Positions 7,362 to 15,481 of a DNA stretch of 32,943 nucleotides are shown in pieces. The stretch lies in assembly GCF_000341225.1 (NCBI RefSeq), contig NZ_ANAC01000035.1:1-32943 (forward strand), given 5' to 3'. Positions within the stretch are counted from its first letter, which is position 1, and each line of letters starts with the position of its first letter. Below the pieces are notes generated by a model. That model worked only from the letters and a program-made list of their open reading frames with translations, made no database searches and was not told the DNA's origin. A program made the position numbers and the translations under genes. Origin of the DNA: Nocardiopsis alba DSM 43377. GTDB taxonomy: Bacteria > Actinomycetota > Actinomycetes > Streptosporangiales > Streptosporangiaceae.

Positions 7362-7394
7362 CGGCTCCCGCGACGGTCGCGCACACGGGAGCCG
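7362..7394 (+). terminator. Hairpin after the tartrate dehydratase gene
   Basis: CGGCTCCCG at 7362-7370 pairs with CGGGAGCCG at 7386-7394 across a 15-base loop. It starts 15 bases after the stop. It may terminate or attenuate transcription before the transporter gene 230 bases downstream, which would then need its own promoter or read-through. Confidence 0.5.
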
Positions 7395-7623
7395 CCGTCT
7401 CCGACACCGCGCACCACGCCTCCGAGACGGTGCGAACGACCGCCCGGGCCACGAGCACCGCCGGCCGAACCGGTGCCACGACCGGCGACGGTCACCTACC
7501 TCCCCGCGGAGTCCCCACGGCCCTGTTCCCGAACACGGCCGATGGCGACCCGCTACCCCCTCCCCCCGAACCGGTCTCTTCGCCTCGGTACGAGCCGGGC
7601 CGAAGAGCAGAGAAGGTGCAGCA

Positions 7624-9318
7624 ATGGCGACCTCTTACCCGTACACCCTCTGGGAGAGCCTGTGGGCCTCCCACCGGGAGATCAAAAGGCTCCTGATGTT
7701 CGCGAAGCGTGAGGAGCCACCGCAGAGGGAACCGGTGGCCTCCGGTGGCGGATCCGCCGCGCATGCGGGCCCCGAGGCCACGGGGCCGGCCGCGGAGCCC
7801 GGCGACCCCGGTCCAGGGTCAGGACCCGGACCAGGCCCCGGCTACACGCCCGCGCGCGTCACCGGGCTGGTGCTCGGCCCGCTGCTGTTCGTGGTGACGC
7901 TCCTGTTCTTCGAACCCGAAGGGCTCTCACCGGAGGGGCTGGCGGTCCTCGCCACCACCCTCTGGGTCGCGACCTGGTGGATCACCGAGGCGATCCCCAT
8001 CCCGGTCACGTCCCTGCTCCCGATCGTGCTCCTGCCGTTGACCGGCGCGCTGGACGGCGATGCCGTGGTCTCGGCGTACGGCAACGACATCATCTTCCTC
8101 TTCCTCGGAGGGTTCACACTCGCGATCGCGATGGAGAAATGGAACCTCCACCAGCGCATCGCCCTCTCCATCGTCTCGGCGATCGGGACGAGTCCGCGCC
8201 GCATCATCCTCGGCTTCATGGTCGCGACGGGCTTCCTGTCGATGTGGGTCTCCAACACGGCCGCCACCATGATGATGATCCCCGTCGGACTGGCGGTCGT
8301 GTACCAGGCCGCACGTTCGCTGCGAGGAGGGGAGTTCGCCGACGACCTGCCCAAGTTCGAGAAGTCCATCATCTTCGGCATCGGATACGCGGCCACCATC
8401 GGCGGTCTCGGGACACTGATCGGAACACCGCCGCTCGCCATCCTCTCGGCGACCGTCGGGGAGCTCTTCGACGAGAGCATCTCCTTCGGAGGGTGGATGC
8501 TGTTCGGAGTCCCGATCGCCGCCATCCTCATGGCCTCGGCGTGGCTCTACCTGACGGGCGTCAAGTTCAAGGTCCGGTTCAAACAGCTTCCCGGTGGCCG
8601 GGAGATCATCCGGAAGGAGCGGAGGGCCCTCGGCCGGATGTCCGCCGAGGAGAAGATCGTGCTCGCCGTCTTCCTCGGAACGGCGTTCATGTGGGTGACC
8701 CGGTCGTTCCTCTGGGAGGGTCTCCTTCCGGGGATCAGTGATGGGCTGATCGCGATCGTCGCGACGGTGTTCCTGTTCACGCTGCCGACCCGCAGCGCCG
8801 GGGAGAAGAGGATCCTCCAGTGGGAGGACTCCAAGAAGATCCCCTGGGGCATCCTCCTGCTGTTCGGCGGCGGGCTGGCCATCGCCGCGGGATTCGTCGA
8901 CACCGGCCTCTCCGCGTGGATCGGTGAGCAGCTGCGCGTGCTCGACGGGGTCAACATCATTCTGACCATCATCTTCGCCACCGCGCTCGTACTGTTCCTG
9001 ACGGAGATCACCTCGAACGCCGCGACGGCGACGATGATCCTTCCGGTCATCGCGGCCCTCGCGTTCTCCCTGAACATCCACCCGTACGCGTTGATGGTCC
9101 CCTGCGCGATGGCCGCGAACTGCGCGTTCATGCTTCCGGTGGGCACTCCCCCGAACGCGATCATGTTCGGCACAGGCAGGGTGACGATCATGGAGATGGT
9201 CAGGACCGGGTTCTGGCTGAACCTCTTCGCCCTCGTCCTCATCGTCGTGGGGACGCTGTTCCTGCTGCCATTGCTGTGGGGAATCGACCTCATGACGATT
9301 CCCGCCGGGTTCCGGTAG
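7624..9318 (+). CDS. DASS/SLC13-family di- or tricarboxylate transporter
   Basis: A 564-residue inner-membrane carrier with about 11 to 12 hydrophobic segments. The two family signature loops are visible: SNTAAT in MWVSNTAATMMMIP (about residue 205) and SNAATAT in EITSNAATATMILP (about residue 462). Both are parts of the Na+ and carboxylate sites in this family. Other conserved parts are TEAIPIPVTSLLP near residue 120 and LPVGTPPNA near 507. The first 75 residues are a cytoplasmic extension rich in Gly, Pro and Ala with a GPGSGPGPGPG run. The start follows GAAGGTGCAGCA. Position behind the dehydratase suggests tartrate uptake or tartrate/succinate exchange; substrate is inferred. Confidence 0.9.
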   Translation: MATSYPYTLWESLWASHREIKRLLMFAKREEPPQREPVASGGGSAAHAGPEATGPAAEPGDPGPGSGPGPGPGYTPARVTGLVLGPLLFVVTLLFFEPEGLSPEGLAVLATTLWVATWWITEAIPIPVTSLLPIVLLPLTGALDGDAVVSAYGNDIIFLFLGGFTLAIAMEKWNLHQRIALSIVSAIGTSPRRIILGFMVATGFLSMWVSNTAATMMMIPVGLAVVYQAARSLRGGEFADDLPKFEKSIIFGIGYAATIGGLGTLIGTPPLAILSATVGELFDESISFGGWMLFGVPIAAILMASAWLYLTGVKFKVRFKQLPGGREIIRKERRALGRMSAEEKIVLAVFLGTAFMWVTRSFLWEGLLPGISDGLIAIVATVFLFTLPTRSAGEKRILQWEDSKKIPWGILLLFGGGLAIAAGFVDTGLSAWIGEQLRVLDGVNIILTIIFATALVLFLTEITSNAATATMILPVIAALAFSLNIHPYALMVPCAMAANCAFMLPVGTPPNAIMFGTGRVTIMEMVRTGFWLNLFALVLIVVGTLFLLPLLWGIDLMTIPAGFR

Positions 9319-9424
9319 CCGGCTCATCCGGGCCGGTTCCCGTTGACCGGACCCGGTGGAACGGCCCTTCACCGAGATCGCCCAGTGGGTGATCCGGTGG
9401 AGGCCCCTCACCTCCTCGGAGGTC

Positions 9425-10247
9425 GGATCCATCCCCACGTGCGCAGGGAGCAGAGGTGGGGGTGCGCACCGGGTAGCCAGACCCGGGGTTCATCCCCGCG
9501 TGCGCGGGGAGCAGATCCGGGACGGCCCGGGTCGGCGTGATCAGTCGGGGTCATCCCCGCGTGCGCGGGGAGCAGCCGGTCATGGCGAGCCCGCACCCGA
9601 ACCCTGCGGGGTCATCCCCGCGTGCGCGGGGAGCAGCCCTCGGGTTCCCCGCGAACCCACCGAGGGGCGGGGTCATCCCCGCGTGCGCGGGGAGCAGCGG
9701 AGGCTTCACCGAACTGCAGCAGTACGGGAGGGGTCATCCCCGCGTGCGCGGGGAGCAGCGGGCCCGAGAGGGTTGGTCCGGGCCCGGTCGGGGGTCATCC
9801 CCGCGTGCGCGGGGAGCAGGGACCACAACACCTCGGTACGTTCGGAGGTACGGGGTCATCCCCGCGTGCGCGGGGAGCAGCCTCCACGGGCGTGCCCGGA
9901 TCCAGGTTCTGAGGGGTCATCCCCGCGTGCGCGGGGAGCAGTGCAGAGAATAGTGAAGCGGCCCGACTTTATTCGGGTCATCCCCGCGTGCGCGGGGAGC
10001 AGCACACTTTTCGCTTTTCGCTTCCGGATGCGGGGCGGGTCATCCCCGCGTGCGCGGGGAGCAGGAATGCTTGCCAGTCGGACCAGGGGAACAATAGGGG
10101 TCATCCCCGCGTGCGCGGGGAGCAGCGGTGCCGCATCCGGCGGTTACATCATCATGCGGGGTCATCCCCGCGTGCGCGGGGAGCAGCCAAGAAAGCGTCG
10201 GGGCTGGGGAATATTTTGGGGGTCATCCCCGCGTGCGCGGGGAGCAG
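9425..10247 (-). CRISPR. CRISPR array 3, type I-E-like (14 repeats)
   Basis: Repeats end at 9453, 9514, 9575, 9636, 9697, 9758, 9819, 9880, 9941, 10002, 10064, 10125, 10186 and 10247. Spacers are 32 bases except one of 33. The leftmost repeat is changed (CCCCACG and GCAGGGAG) and reads GGATCCATC at its handle end; all others are uniform with handle side ATGACCCC. The array begins about 105 bases after the transporter stop. Spacers near the right end are visibly AT-richer than those on the left, for example 9942-9973 and 10003-10035, so recent acquisitions may come from invaders of lower GC. Confidence 0.98.
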
Positions 10248-10321
10248 TCTTCCTGACCTGCAACGCTATCCCGGCCGACCCGCCGTTTTTGCAAGTTGTC
10301 GAGAAACAGACAAAACCGACA
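10248..10321 (-). promoter_or_regulatory. CRISPR leader of array 3
   Basis: It has the same blocks, CTGACCTGCAACGCTATCCC and GAGAAACAGACAAAACCGAC, as the other leaders, with only scattered substitutions between them. The similarity fades into a C-rich stretch that reaches about 10363. Confidence 0.88.
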
Positions 10322-10423
10322 ATCCTCAATCACCCACCCGACGCCACTCCCCCGCCAGCGTAGAGCGCCTGGAATCGGCACGGGGCGGTGTGTACGAGGT
10401 TGCACCTTCCGTAACGTCATGTG

Positions 10424-10434
10424 GTCCAGTGGAC
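10424..10434. promoter_or_regulatory. Small palindrome upstream of the MerR gene
   Basis: GTCCAGTGGAC is a perfect 5+1+5 palindrome 35 bases before the MerR start. MerR regulators commonly control their own promoters through such dyads, but no clear -35/-10 pair frames it, so the role is a guess. Confidence 0.3.
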
Positions 10435-10469
10435 TCACGTCCCGATCCCCTGAGGAAAGGCCCCCGCTC

Positions 10470-11360
10470 ATGCACTCGTCCTTCAAACCACCCCGCCAGG
10501 TCAAGATCGGTGACGCGGCGACCTTCGCCGGCACCACGCCACGGGCGATTCGCCACTACCACGAAATCGGGCTGCTTCCCGAGCCTGAGCGGGGCAGCGA
10601 TGACCGTCGTCGCTACGGGTACGAGGACATGATCCGCCTACTGTGGATTCGCAAGATGGCCGACGCCGGGATCGCCCTCGACGACATCCGTGACGCCTTC
10701 ACCACCGGCACGGACAGCGAAGACGGTATCGCGAACACTCTGGAACGGCTGGAGGAAACCCTTGCCGAGCAGGAGGCCGAATTGCGGCGGCAACGGACCG
10801 CCGTGCAGCGGATGCGCACCGAAGGCAGCCGGATGGGTCTGCTCTCCGACTTCGTCACCGACCGACTCAAGAACCTGCCCGAGGGTTCCCTGCGTCAGGC
10901 GGACCTGGACACTCTGCTGGTCACTGAACGGATCTTCGGCCCGCTCGGCGCGGCCGTCCAGGCCACCCGTTTCATCGTCCTGGCCACGCATCCTGCTCTG
11001 CGGGAGGATTCCGACCGCATCGACGTTGCCGAGGAGGCGCTCGATGACAGTGTCGCCGTCGATGATCCACGGGTGGCTCAAGTGGCCGTCGAGCGGCACA
11101 CCTTTGAAAGCGCCCTACAGACCGTCATCGAGGAATCCGGTCTGGATGAGGACGACGATGCCCTCTTCGACGCCTGGGACGCGTTGCACCCTGAGCCCAC
11201 CGATGACGACGAGGCCGACATCAGCTCCGGCAGGCGGGAGGCAGGCACCATGAGCGCGTTCGAAGCCATCGGCAAAATGCCCTACGACGCCTCCCCGGCC
11301 CAATGGCGCTGCATGGAACTGGCCATAGAACTATCCGCTCAAAACTCACCCGCTACCTAG
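10470..11360 (+). CDS. MerR-family transcriptional regulator
   Basis: A 296-residue regulator. Residues 10-80 are a MerR winged helix: VKIGDAATFAGTTPRAIRHYHEIGLLPEP, continuing to RRYGYEDMIRLLWIRKMADAGI. A heptad-like helix at about 85-120 (TLERLEETLAEQEAELRRQR) would form the antiparallel dimer coil. The remaining 170 residues are a long acidic C-terminal domain without cysteine clusters, so metal sensing of the classic type is unlikely; a drug or small-molecule ligand is possible. The ATG at 10470 follows TGAGGAAAGG, which decides against longer in-frame starts that would run into the leader of array 3. The gene ends 12 bases before array 4, so it is tightly enclosed by two arrays. Confidence 0.85.
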   Translation: MHSSFKPPRQVKIGDAATFAGTTPRAIRHYHEIGLLPEPERGSDDRRRYGYEDMIRLLWIRKMADAGIALDDIRDAFTTGTDSEDGIANTLERLEETLAEQEAELRRQRTAVQRMRTEGSRMGLLSDFVTDRLKNLPEGSLRQADLDTLLVTERIFGPLGAAVQATRFIVLATHPALREDSDRIDVAEEALDDSVAVDDPRVAQVAVERHTFESALQTVIEESGLDEDDDALFDAWDALHPEPTDDDEADISSGRREAGTMSAFEAIGKMPYDASPAQWRCMELAIELSAQNSPAT

Positions 11361-11372
11361 AGCACAAGTCTG

Positions 11373-12011
11373 AGGGCCATCCCCGCGTGCACGGGGAGCA
11401 GCTGAGATGTGCGTTCCACCAGGGTGCCTCCGAGGGGTCATCCCCGCGTGCGCGAGGAGCAGGCCTCCACCACGGACCCCCATGTCACTGCGGCGGGGCC
11501 ATCCCCGCGTGCGCGGGGAGCAGGGGCAGGGAGGGGCTAAACCCCCGCCCCGGTTGGGGCCATCCCCGCATGCGCGGGGAGCAGTCGTGCTCGGTAGAGG
11601 CCTGGGCGGTGATCAGGGGGCCATCCCCGCGTGCGCGGGGAGCAGCGTGCATGTGTCCCCCCGGTGGTCGTGCTGATGGGGTCATCCCCGCGTGCGCGGG
11701 GAGCAGTAGTAGCCGGCGTTGGCGGTGACGGGGATCCGGGGGTCATCCCCGCGTGCGCGGGGAGCAGCAGACGATGCCGGGCTTCACCACGAACGTGGAG
11801 GGGTCATCCCCGCGTGCGCGGGGAGCAGCCGCCACTGACCGTCCACAGCGAACCGCCGGGGGGGGCATCCCCGCGTGCGCGGGGAGCAGGGGGCCTCCCC
11901 GCCTCCCGGCGGGTGAGCACGGGGGTCATCCCCGCGTGCGCGGGGAGCAGTGGTCCGCCATATCACTGGTGGTCGACGGGTGGGGGTCATCCCCGCGTGC
12001 GCGGGGAGCAG
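11373..12011 (-). CRISPR. CRISPR array 4, type I-E-like (11 repeats)
   Basis: Repeats end at 11401, 11462, 11523, 11584, 11645, 11706, 11767, 11828, 11889, 11950 and 12011, a strict 61-base period with 32-base spacers. The four leftmost repeats carry substitutions: GTGCACGGGG, GCGCGAGGAG, GGCC at the handle end and GCATGCG. The right-hand ones are uniform except the repeat ending 11889, which has GGGGGCATC. This polarity agrees with a leader at the right and leftward transcription. Confidence 0.98.
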
Positions 12012-12084
12012 CTTCCTGACCTGCAACGCTATCCCGGCCAACCCGCCATTTTTGCAAGTTGTCGAGAAACAGACAAAACAGACA
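12012..12084 (-). promoter_or_regulatory. CRISPR leader of array 4
   Basis: The same leader blocks follow the last repeat, with single changes such as AAAACAGAC for AAAACCGAC. Weaker similarity to the array 2 leader (CCAACCATCCACCC, then CACCACTCCC) continues to about 12128. Confidence 0.88.
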
Positions 12085-12165
12085 CTCCCCCAACCATCCA
12101 CCCCAGCACCACTCCCCCACCAACCTAGTCACCCCCACCTGTTCGGAGGCAGCGGCAGGCGAAGA

Positions 12166-12252
12166 TCATCTGAGGTCGCTCAGGGAACAGGCGAAGAACT
12201 CGTCGACGTCGAAGGACACATGCCCGTGGGAGACGCTGAGAAAGTCGAACAC
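12166..12252 (-). pseudogene. Possible remnant of an unknown gene
   Basis: On the minus strand a 28-residue frame reads VFDFLSVSHGHVSFDVDEFF and ends SLSDLR. Its composition looks like the C-terminus of a real protein, but it is closed by a stop four codons upstream. I do not recognise the family; a decayed transposase or defence gene is possible. Nothing else in 12085-12430 can be supported as a gene. Confidence 0.2.
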
Positions 12253-12430
12253 CTTTCCAGGCTAGGGCGCTCTCTTTCAAAGAAGAAGGGGGATCTTCCG
12301 AGCCTGTGGACAACCCGCCACCGTAGCTACAGCCACCGCCCGCCCGCCGATACACCCGCACCCACAGGCATCACCGAAGCCAGGACAACATGCCCACCCG
12401 TCTGTCGTAGGCGATCGCTAATCTCCCACC

Positions 12431-13033
12431 ATGAGTTCCTCGCTTTCCCCCTACGTGGTCGACCTCGACGTCCTGCACAGCGGCATCGGTTCCAAGGACG
12501 ACAAGCTCCGGCGCATGATCGGTGGCCGGTTCAAGAAGCACCTGGACTTCGACGACCAGCAGTTCGACTCACTGATCGATGAGGGCGCCCCCAACATCCG
12601 TGACGCGATCCGCACGGTCATCGAAGGCGGCCCCTTTAATGATCAGCACGGAACGATGTACGCCTACGCCTACAAGTGGATGTGCGAGTTCCACGGCCGA
12701 TTCCAGGTCAACGGTGACTTCTGCCCGATGAAGTACGACTGGCTGGAGATGGTCGACGAGGGCCTGGAGCGACTCGGGGTGACCGCGGTCGACGTCAGTT
12801 CGTTCAGCCACGGAAGCGTCCCCTCCCCGATCCCCTCCCCGGTGGATCTCGTGCCGGGTTACGGGGAGTGGAGCCTCGAGCAGTGCCGCGAGGCCCTCGA
12901 ACAGTGGGAGGCCGCCACCGACGAGGCCAAGTCCGCCATCGACTCCGAGGTGCTCCACGCCATCGAGAACTGCATGGGCTGGTGCCGCAACGCCACCGCG
13001 CTCGAACGGGGCGTCGCCGCCTTCTTCTTCTGA
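12431..13033 (+). CDS. Hypothetical protein, DUF7691-like
   Basis: A 200-residue soluble protein with no signal peptide or membrane segment. It opens SSSLSPYVVDLDVLHSGIGS, followed by KDDKLRR and GGRF, and resembles a family of actinobacterial proteins I recall as DUF7691. A middle segment YAYAYKWMCEFHG and the C-terminal GEWSLEQCREALEQWEAA are its best-defined parts, with a late NCMGWCRNA pair of cysteines. Such proteins occur near predicted toxin or conflict genes, but no function is known to me. It stands alone, 40 bases upstream in the 5' side being without a clear ribosome site. Confidence 0.7.
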   Translation: MSSSLSPYVVDLDVLHSGIGSKDDKLRRMIGGRFKKHLDFDDQQFDSLIDEGAPNIRDAIRTVIEGGPFNDQHGTMYAYAYKWMCEFHGRFQVNGDFCPMKYDWLEMVDEGLERLGVTAVDVSSFSHGSVPSPIPSPVDLVPGYGEWSLEQCREALEQWEAATDEAKSAIDSEVLHAIENCMGWCRNATALERGVAAFFF

Positions 13034-13291
13034 CCGCCCCCGTCGCACGAGCGGCCCAACCCTTCGATGGCGTCTTCGGGCCGCTCGTGCACTTGTATCC
13101 CGGTGAGGCCGAGACCCACGCCCAAGCCCTCTTCTCGCCTCGCTCACCAACGCGTCGGCGTCCCATTCGCTATGCTCCGCGACGGCACCTTCTACAAGGC
13201 CCGCGCCCCGAAGCAGCCACCGCATGCCCCTCGGTCTTACCTGGCCTCTCGGGGTCACGGCGGGAAAACCCACTCCCCGAAGGGCACCCCC

Positions 13292-14217
13292 ATGAGTTCG
13301 CCGCAGGGTATCGAAGTCCCTGACGCCCTGGTCGCGTCGTACACGAGGAACGGCGGTGAGGAGGAACGGGCCTGGGTCACCCGGCTGCCCGCGCTGGTGG
13401 CGGAACTGCTCGACCGATGGGAGTTGGAGCGCGACGGCGGCATCAGGTCCGGCGAAGCCTCACTGGTAGTGCCGGTGCGCCGCACGGACGGCACCCGCGC
13501 CGCCCTCAAACTCCAGATGCCCCGCGAGGAGACGACCGCCGCGCTGATCGGGCTGCGGGCATGGAACGGCGACGGCATCGTGCGATTGCTCGACCACGAC
13601 CCCGAGAGCGGCGCCATGCTGCTGGAGCGCTTGGACGGCTCACGCACCCTGGCTTCCGTCGAGGACGACGACGTGGCCATGACCACCCTGGCCGGACTCA
13701 TGACCCGGCTGCACTCCGTCCCGGCTCCCGAGGGCCTGCGCGACCTCGCGGTGACCTCGCGCGCGACATGCTGGCGTCCGTGCCGGCCGCCCTCGCCGCC
13801 CTGCCGGACCCCGAGGACCGACGGCGGCTGCACGGCTGGGCCTCGGCCGTCACCGAACTGGTCGAGGAGCCCGGCGACCGGATGCTGCACTGGGACCTGC
13901 ACTACGACAACGTGCTCGCCGCCGAGCGCGAGCCGTGGCTGGTCATCGACCCCGAACCCCTCATCGGTGACCCGGGCTTCGATCTGTGGCCCGCGCTGGA
14001 CACCGGCTGGGAGAGGCTCCACGCCACCGGGAACGCTCCCCGGGTGGTGCGGCGCCGCTTCGACCTGCTGACCGAAGCGCTCGGACTGGACCGTCGGCGC
14101 GCGGCCGGCTGGACCCTGGCCCGGCTGTTGCAGAACACACTGTGGGACATCGAGGACGGGCGGACCGACATCGACCCCTCCCAGACCATCGTGGCCGAGG
14201 CGCTGCCCCGCAACTGA
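13292..14217 (+). pseudogene. Aminoglycoside/hydroxyurea resistance kinase (APH(6)-like), frameshifted
   Basis: Two overlapping frames together make one complete kinase of the streptomycin 6-phosphotransferase/hydroxyurea kinase family. The first part (from ATG 13292, after GAAGGGC) gives the N-lobe with ALKLQMPREE and AMLLERLDGSRTL. The second part continues DMLASVPAALAALPD, then the catalytic loop LHWDLHYDNVL, VIDPEPLIGDPGFDLWPAL and a normal C-terminus ending at 14217. The switch lies at about 13745-13765, near GCGGTGACC, and equals one lost base. Without it the catalytic half would not be made. It may be a recent inactivating mutation, a sequencing error, or less likely a programmed shift. 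Confidence 0.82.
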
Positions 14218-14328
14218 GCGCAGCGCCCCCGAACCCGGCCCGAAACCGACATGAGCGTCTTACCGAAAGACCTAGAGGCACCCCCGCGGCCGGACGGACC
14301 ATGGCGGATCCTGGTGAACGCGCCGCAC

Positions 14329-14745
14329 CTACCCCGGCGGGTCCGGCGGCATCCGGCGACGTTCGGCGGCTCGTGTGAGGGCGGAGACCTCCGCCTTGGT
14401 CTGTGTGATCCGCGTGGCGGTCCGGCCGTGGCCGATACCCGTCCACGCGAGGAGCAGACCCGACAAGACCAGGTAGTACATCGTCATGGCGCCCCACTCG
14501 CCCGTCACGGCGGCCCGGATCAGCACGGCGGCGAGCAGCCCGGCGATGGCCGTGGTGAGGAGGAGCCCGATGATCCGTGACCTGTACAGCGACCCCAGCA
14601 GGGCCTCGCCCGCCTGCAATCGGTTCAGCTCGCCCGACCGCGCACGTGCGGTGAGTTCCGTCTCCGCCCGCTGGTTCCTGTGGGCGAGCAGCACGGCGCC
14701 CAGTCCGACGGCCACTCCGGTGACCCTGATGATCAGGTCGAACAA
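14329..14745 (-). CDS. Small membrane protein of unknown function
   Basis: A 138-residue protein with three hydrophobic spans at about residues 2-21, 58-80 and 86-107, separated by a charged segment (RNQRAETELTARARSGELNR). The tail is basic. I do not recognise the family. The start is a TTG at 14745, placed after a strong GGGGAGG ribosome site. It faces the kinase gene convergently, with about 110 bases between the two stops that hold nothing else I can name. Confidence 0.6.
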   Translation of the reverse strand: MFDLIIRVTGVAVGLGAVLLAHRNQRAETELTARARSGELNRLQAGEALLGSLYRSRIIGLLLTTAIAGLLAAVLIRAAVTGEWGAMTMYYLVLSGLLLAWTGIGHGRTATRITQTKAEVSALTRAAERRRMPPDPPG

Positions 14746-15016
14746 CGAGACCTCCCCATAGCGTGCCGATCACCGCCGAGGCCCCGCACGCCGAACCCCG
14801 GACCTGGCGATGCCTACCCATATCGTCCGGAAAGGAACCCGCCCGCGCCTGAGAGCGGTCCGACCTCGCCGATAAGAGCGGCCTCCCACGGCCAGAACCA
14901 GGCGGCACCGTCACGAAAGACCTCGGCGTTCTTCCGATGGGCCGGACCTTGGGCGAGACCTCTCCCGTCCCCGCGCCTCCATTGGACCGGCTCACCACGG
15001 TTCGTCGGGGCTCGTC
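14746..15016. other. Intergenic region without a supported gene
   Basis: The stretch between the divergent membrane-protein and ArsR genes contains only chance frames. Its right end holds the ArsR promoter described separately. Confidence 0.5.
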
Positions 15017-15046
15017 TTGCCCTGAGAAGGAAAGTGATCCTATTAT
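15017..15046 (+). promoter_or_regulatory. Promoter of the arsR-ATPase operon, probably leaderless
   Basis: TTGCCC at 15017-15022 and TATTAT at 15041-15046 are separated by 18 bases. The ATG of the ArsR gene begins 7 bases after the -10 box, where transcription would start, and no ribosome site fits in between. A leaderless mRNA, common in actinobacteria, is implied. The sensor protein would bind over this region; CGCATGCG spans the start codon. Confidence 0.6.
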
Positions 15047-15052
15047 CTTCGC

Positions 15053-15481
15053 ATGCGTGAAGGTAAGAAGGTTTGCAGCTTCGGCCCGGACAGCCCCTAC
15101 GTCGACCTGGCCGCGGAGGTCTTCCGCCTGTTGGCCGACCCCACCAGGATCAGGATCATCCTGGCCCTGCGTGAGGCCGAACATTCGGTCAACGAACTCG
15201 CCGAAGCCATCGGCAAATCGCCGACGACCGTCTCCCAGCACCTGGCCAAGCTGCGCTGGGGCAGGATCGTGGCCACCCGCCAGGACGGCACCCGGGTCTT
15301 CTACCGCCTCCAAGACGAGCATGCCCGCGAACTGGTGGCCCAGGCGGTCTTCCAGGCGGAGCACGCCCTGGACGACTCCCCCGCCCACCACCGTGCGGGT
15401 GTGGACCCGGAAGCGCGTCGGGGCACCACCCCCACCTGCCCCGCCCGCTCCACCGACGACACCTCCGGGGAAGACGAATGA
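15053..15481 (+). CDS. kmtR: ArsR/SmtB-family metal sensor, KmtR-type Ni/Co ligand set
   Basis: A 142-residue winged-helix repressor. The HTH is at about residues 44-72 (SVNELAEAIGKSPTTVSQHLAKLR) followed by the wing DGTRVFYRL. The C-terminal helix has H90, E103, H104, H112 and H113. Their spacing (0, +13, +14, +22, +23) is the same as the five ligands H88, E101, H102, H110 and H111 reported for mycobacterial KmtR, a nickel/cobalt sensor. The stop overlaps the start of the P1B ATPase gene by ATGA, so the two are translationally coupled. Metal binding would release the protein from its own promoter and raise efflux. A tail of about 25 residues after the ligands is dispensable-looking. Confidence 0.85.
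   Translation: MREGKKVCSFGPDSPYVDLAAEVFRLLADPTRIRIILALREAEHSVNELAEAIGKSPTTVSQHLAKLRWGRIVATRQDGTRVFYRLQDEHARELVAQAVFQAEHALDDSPAHHRAGVDPEARRGTTPTCPARSTDDTSGEDE

Noticed and set aside
7927..9438. 503-codon antisense frame over the DASS transporter
   Set aside because: High-GC shadow: rich in Arg, Asp, Glu and His, with no domain, while the other strand has a complete transporter with signature motifs.
1210..11982. Self-targeting spacers within this window
   Set aside because: No spacer visibly matches a non-array part of the window by eye. A computed search of every spacer against the whole genome would be decisive.
1120..12084. cas genes near the arrays
   Set aside because: All substantial frames between arrays have other clear identities; no Cas1, Cas2, Cas3 or Cascade motif was seen.
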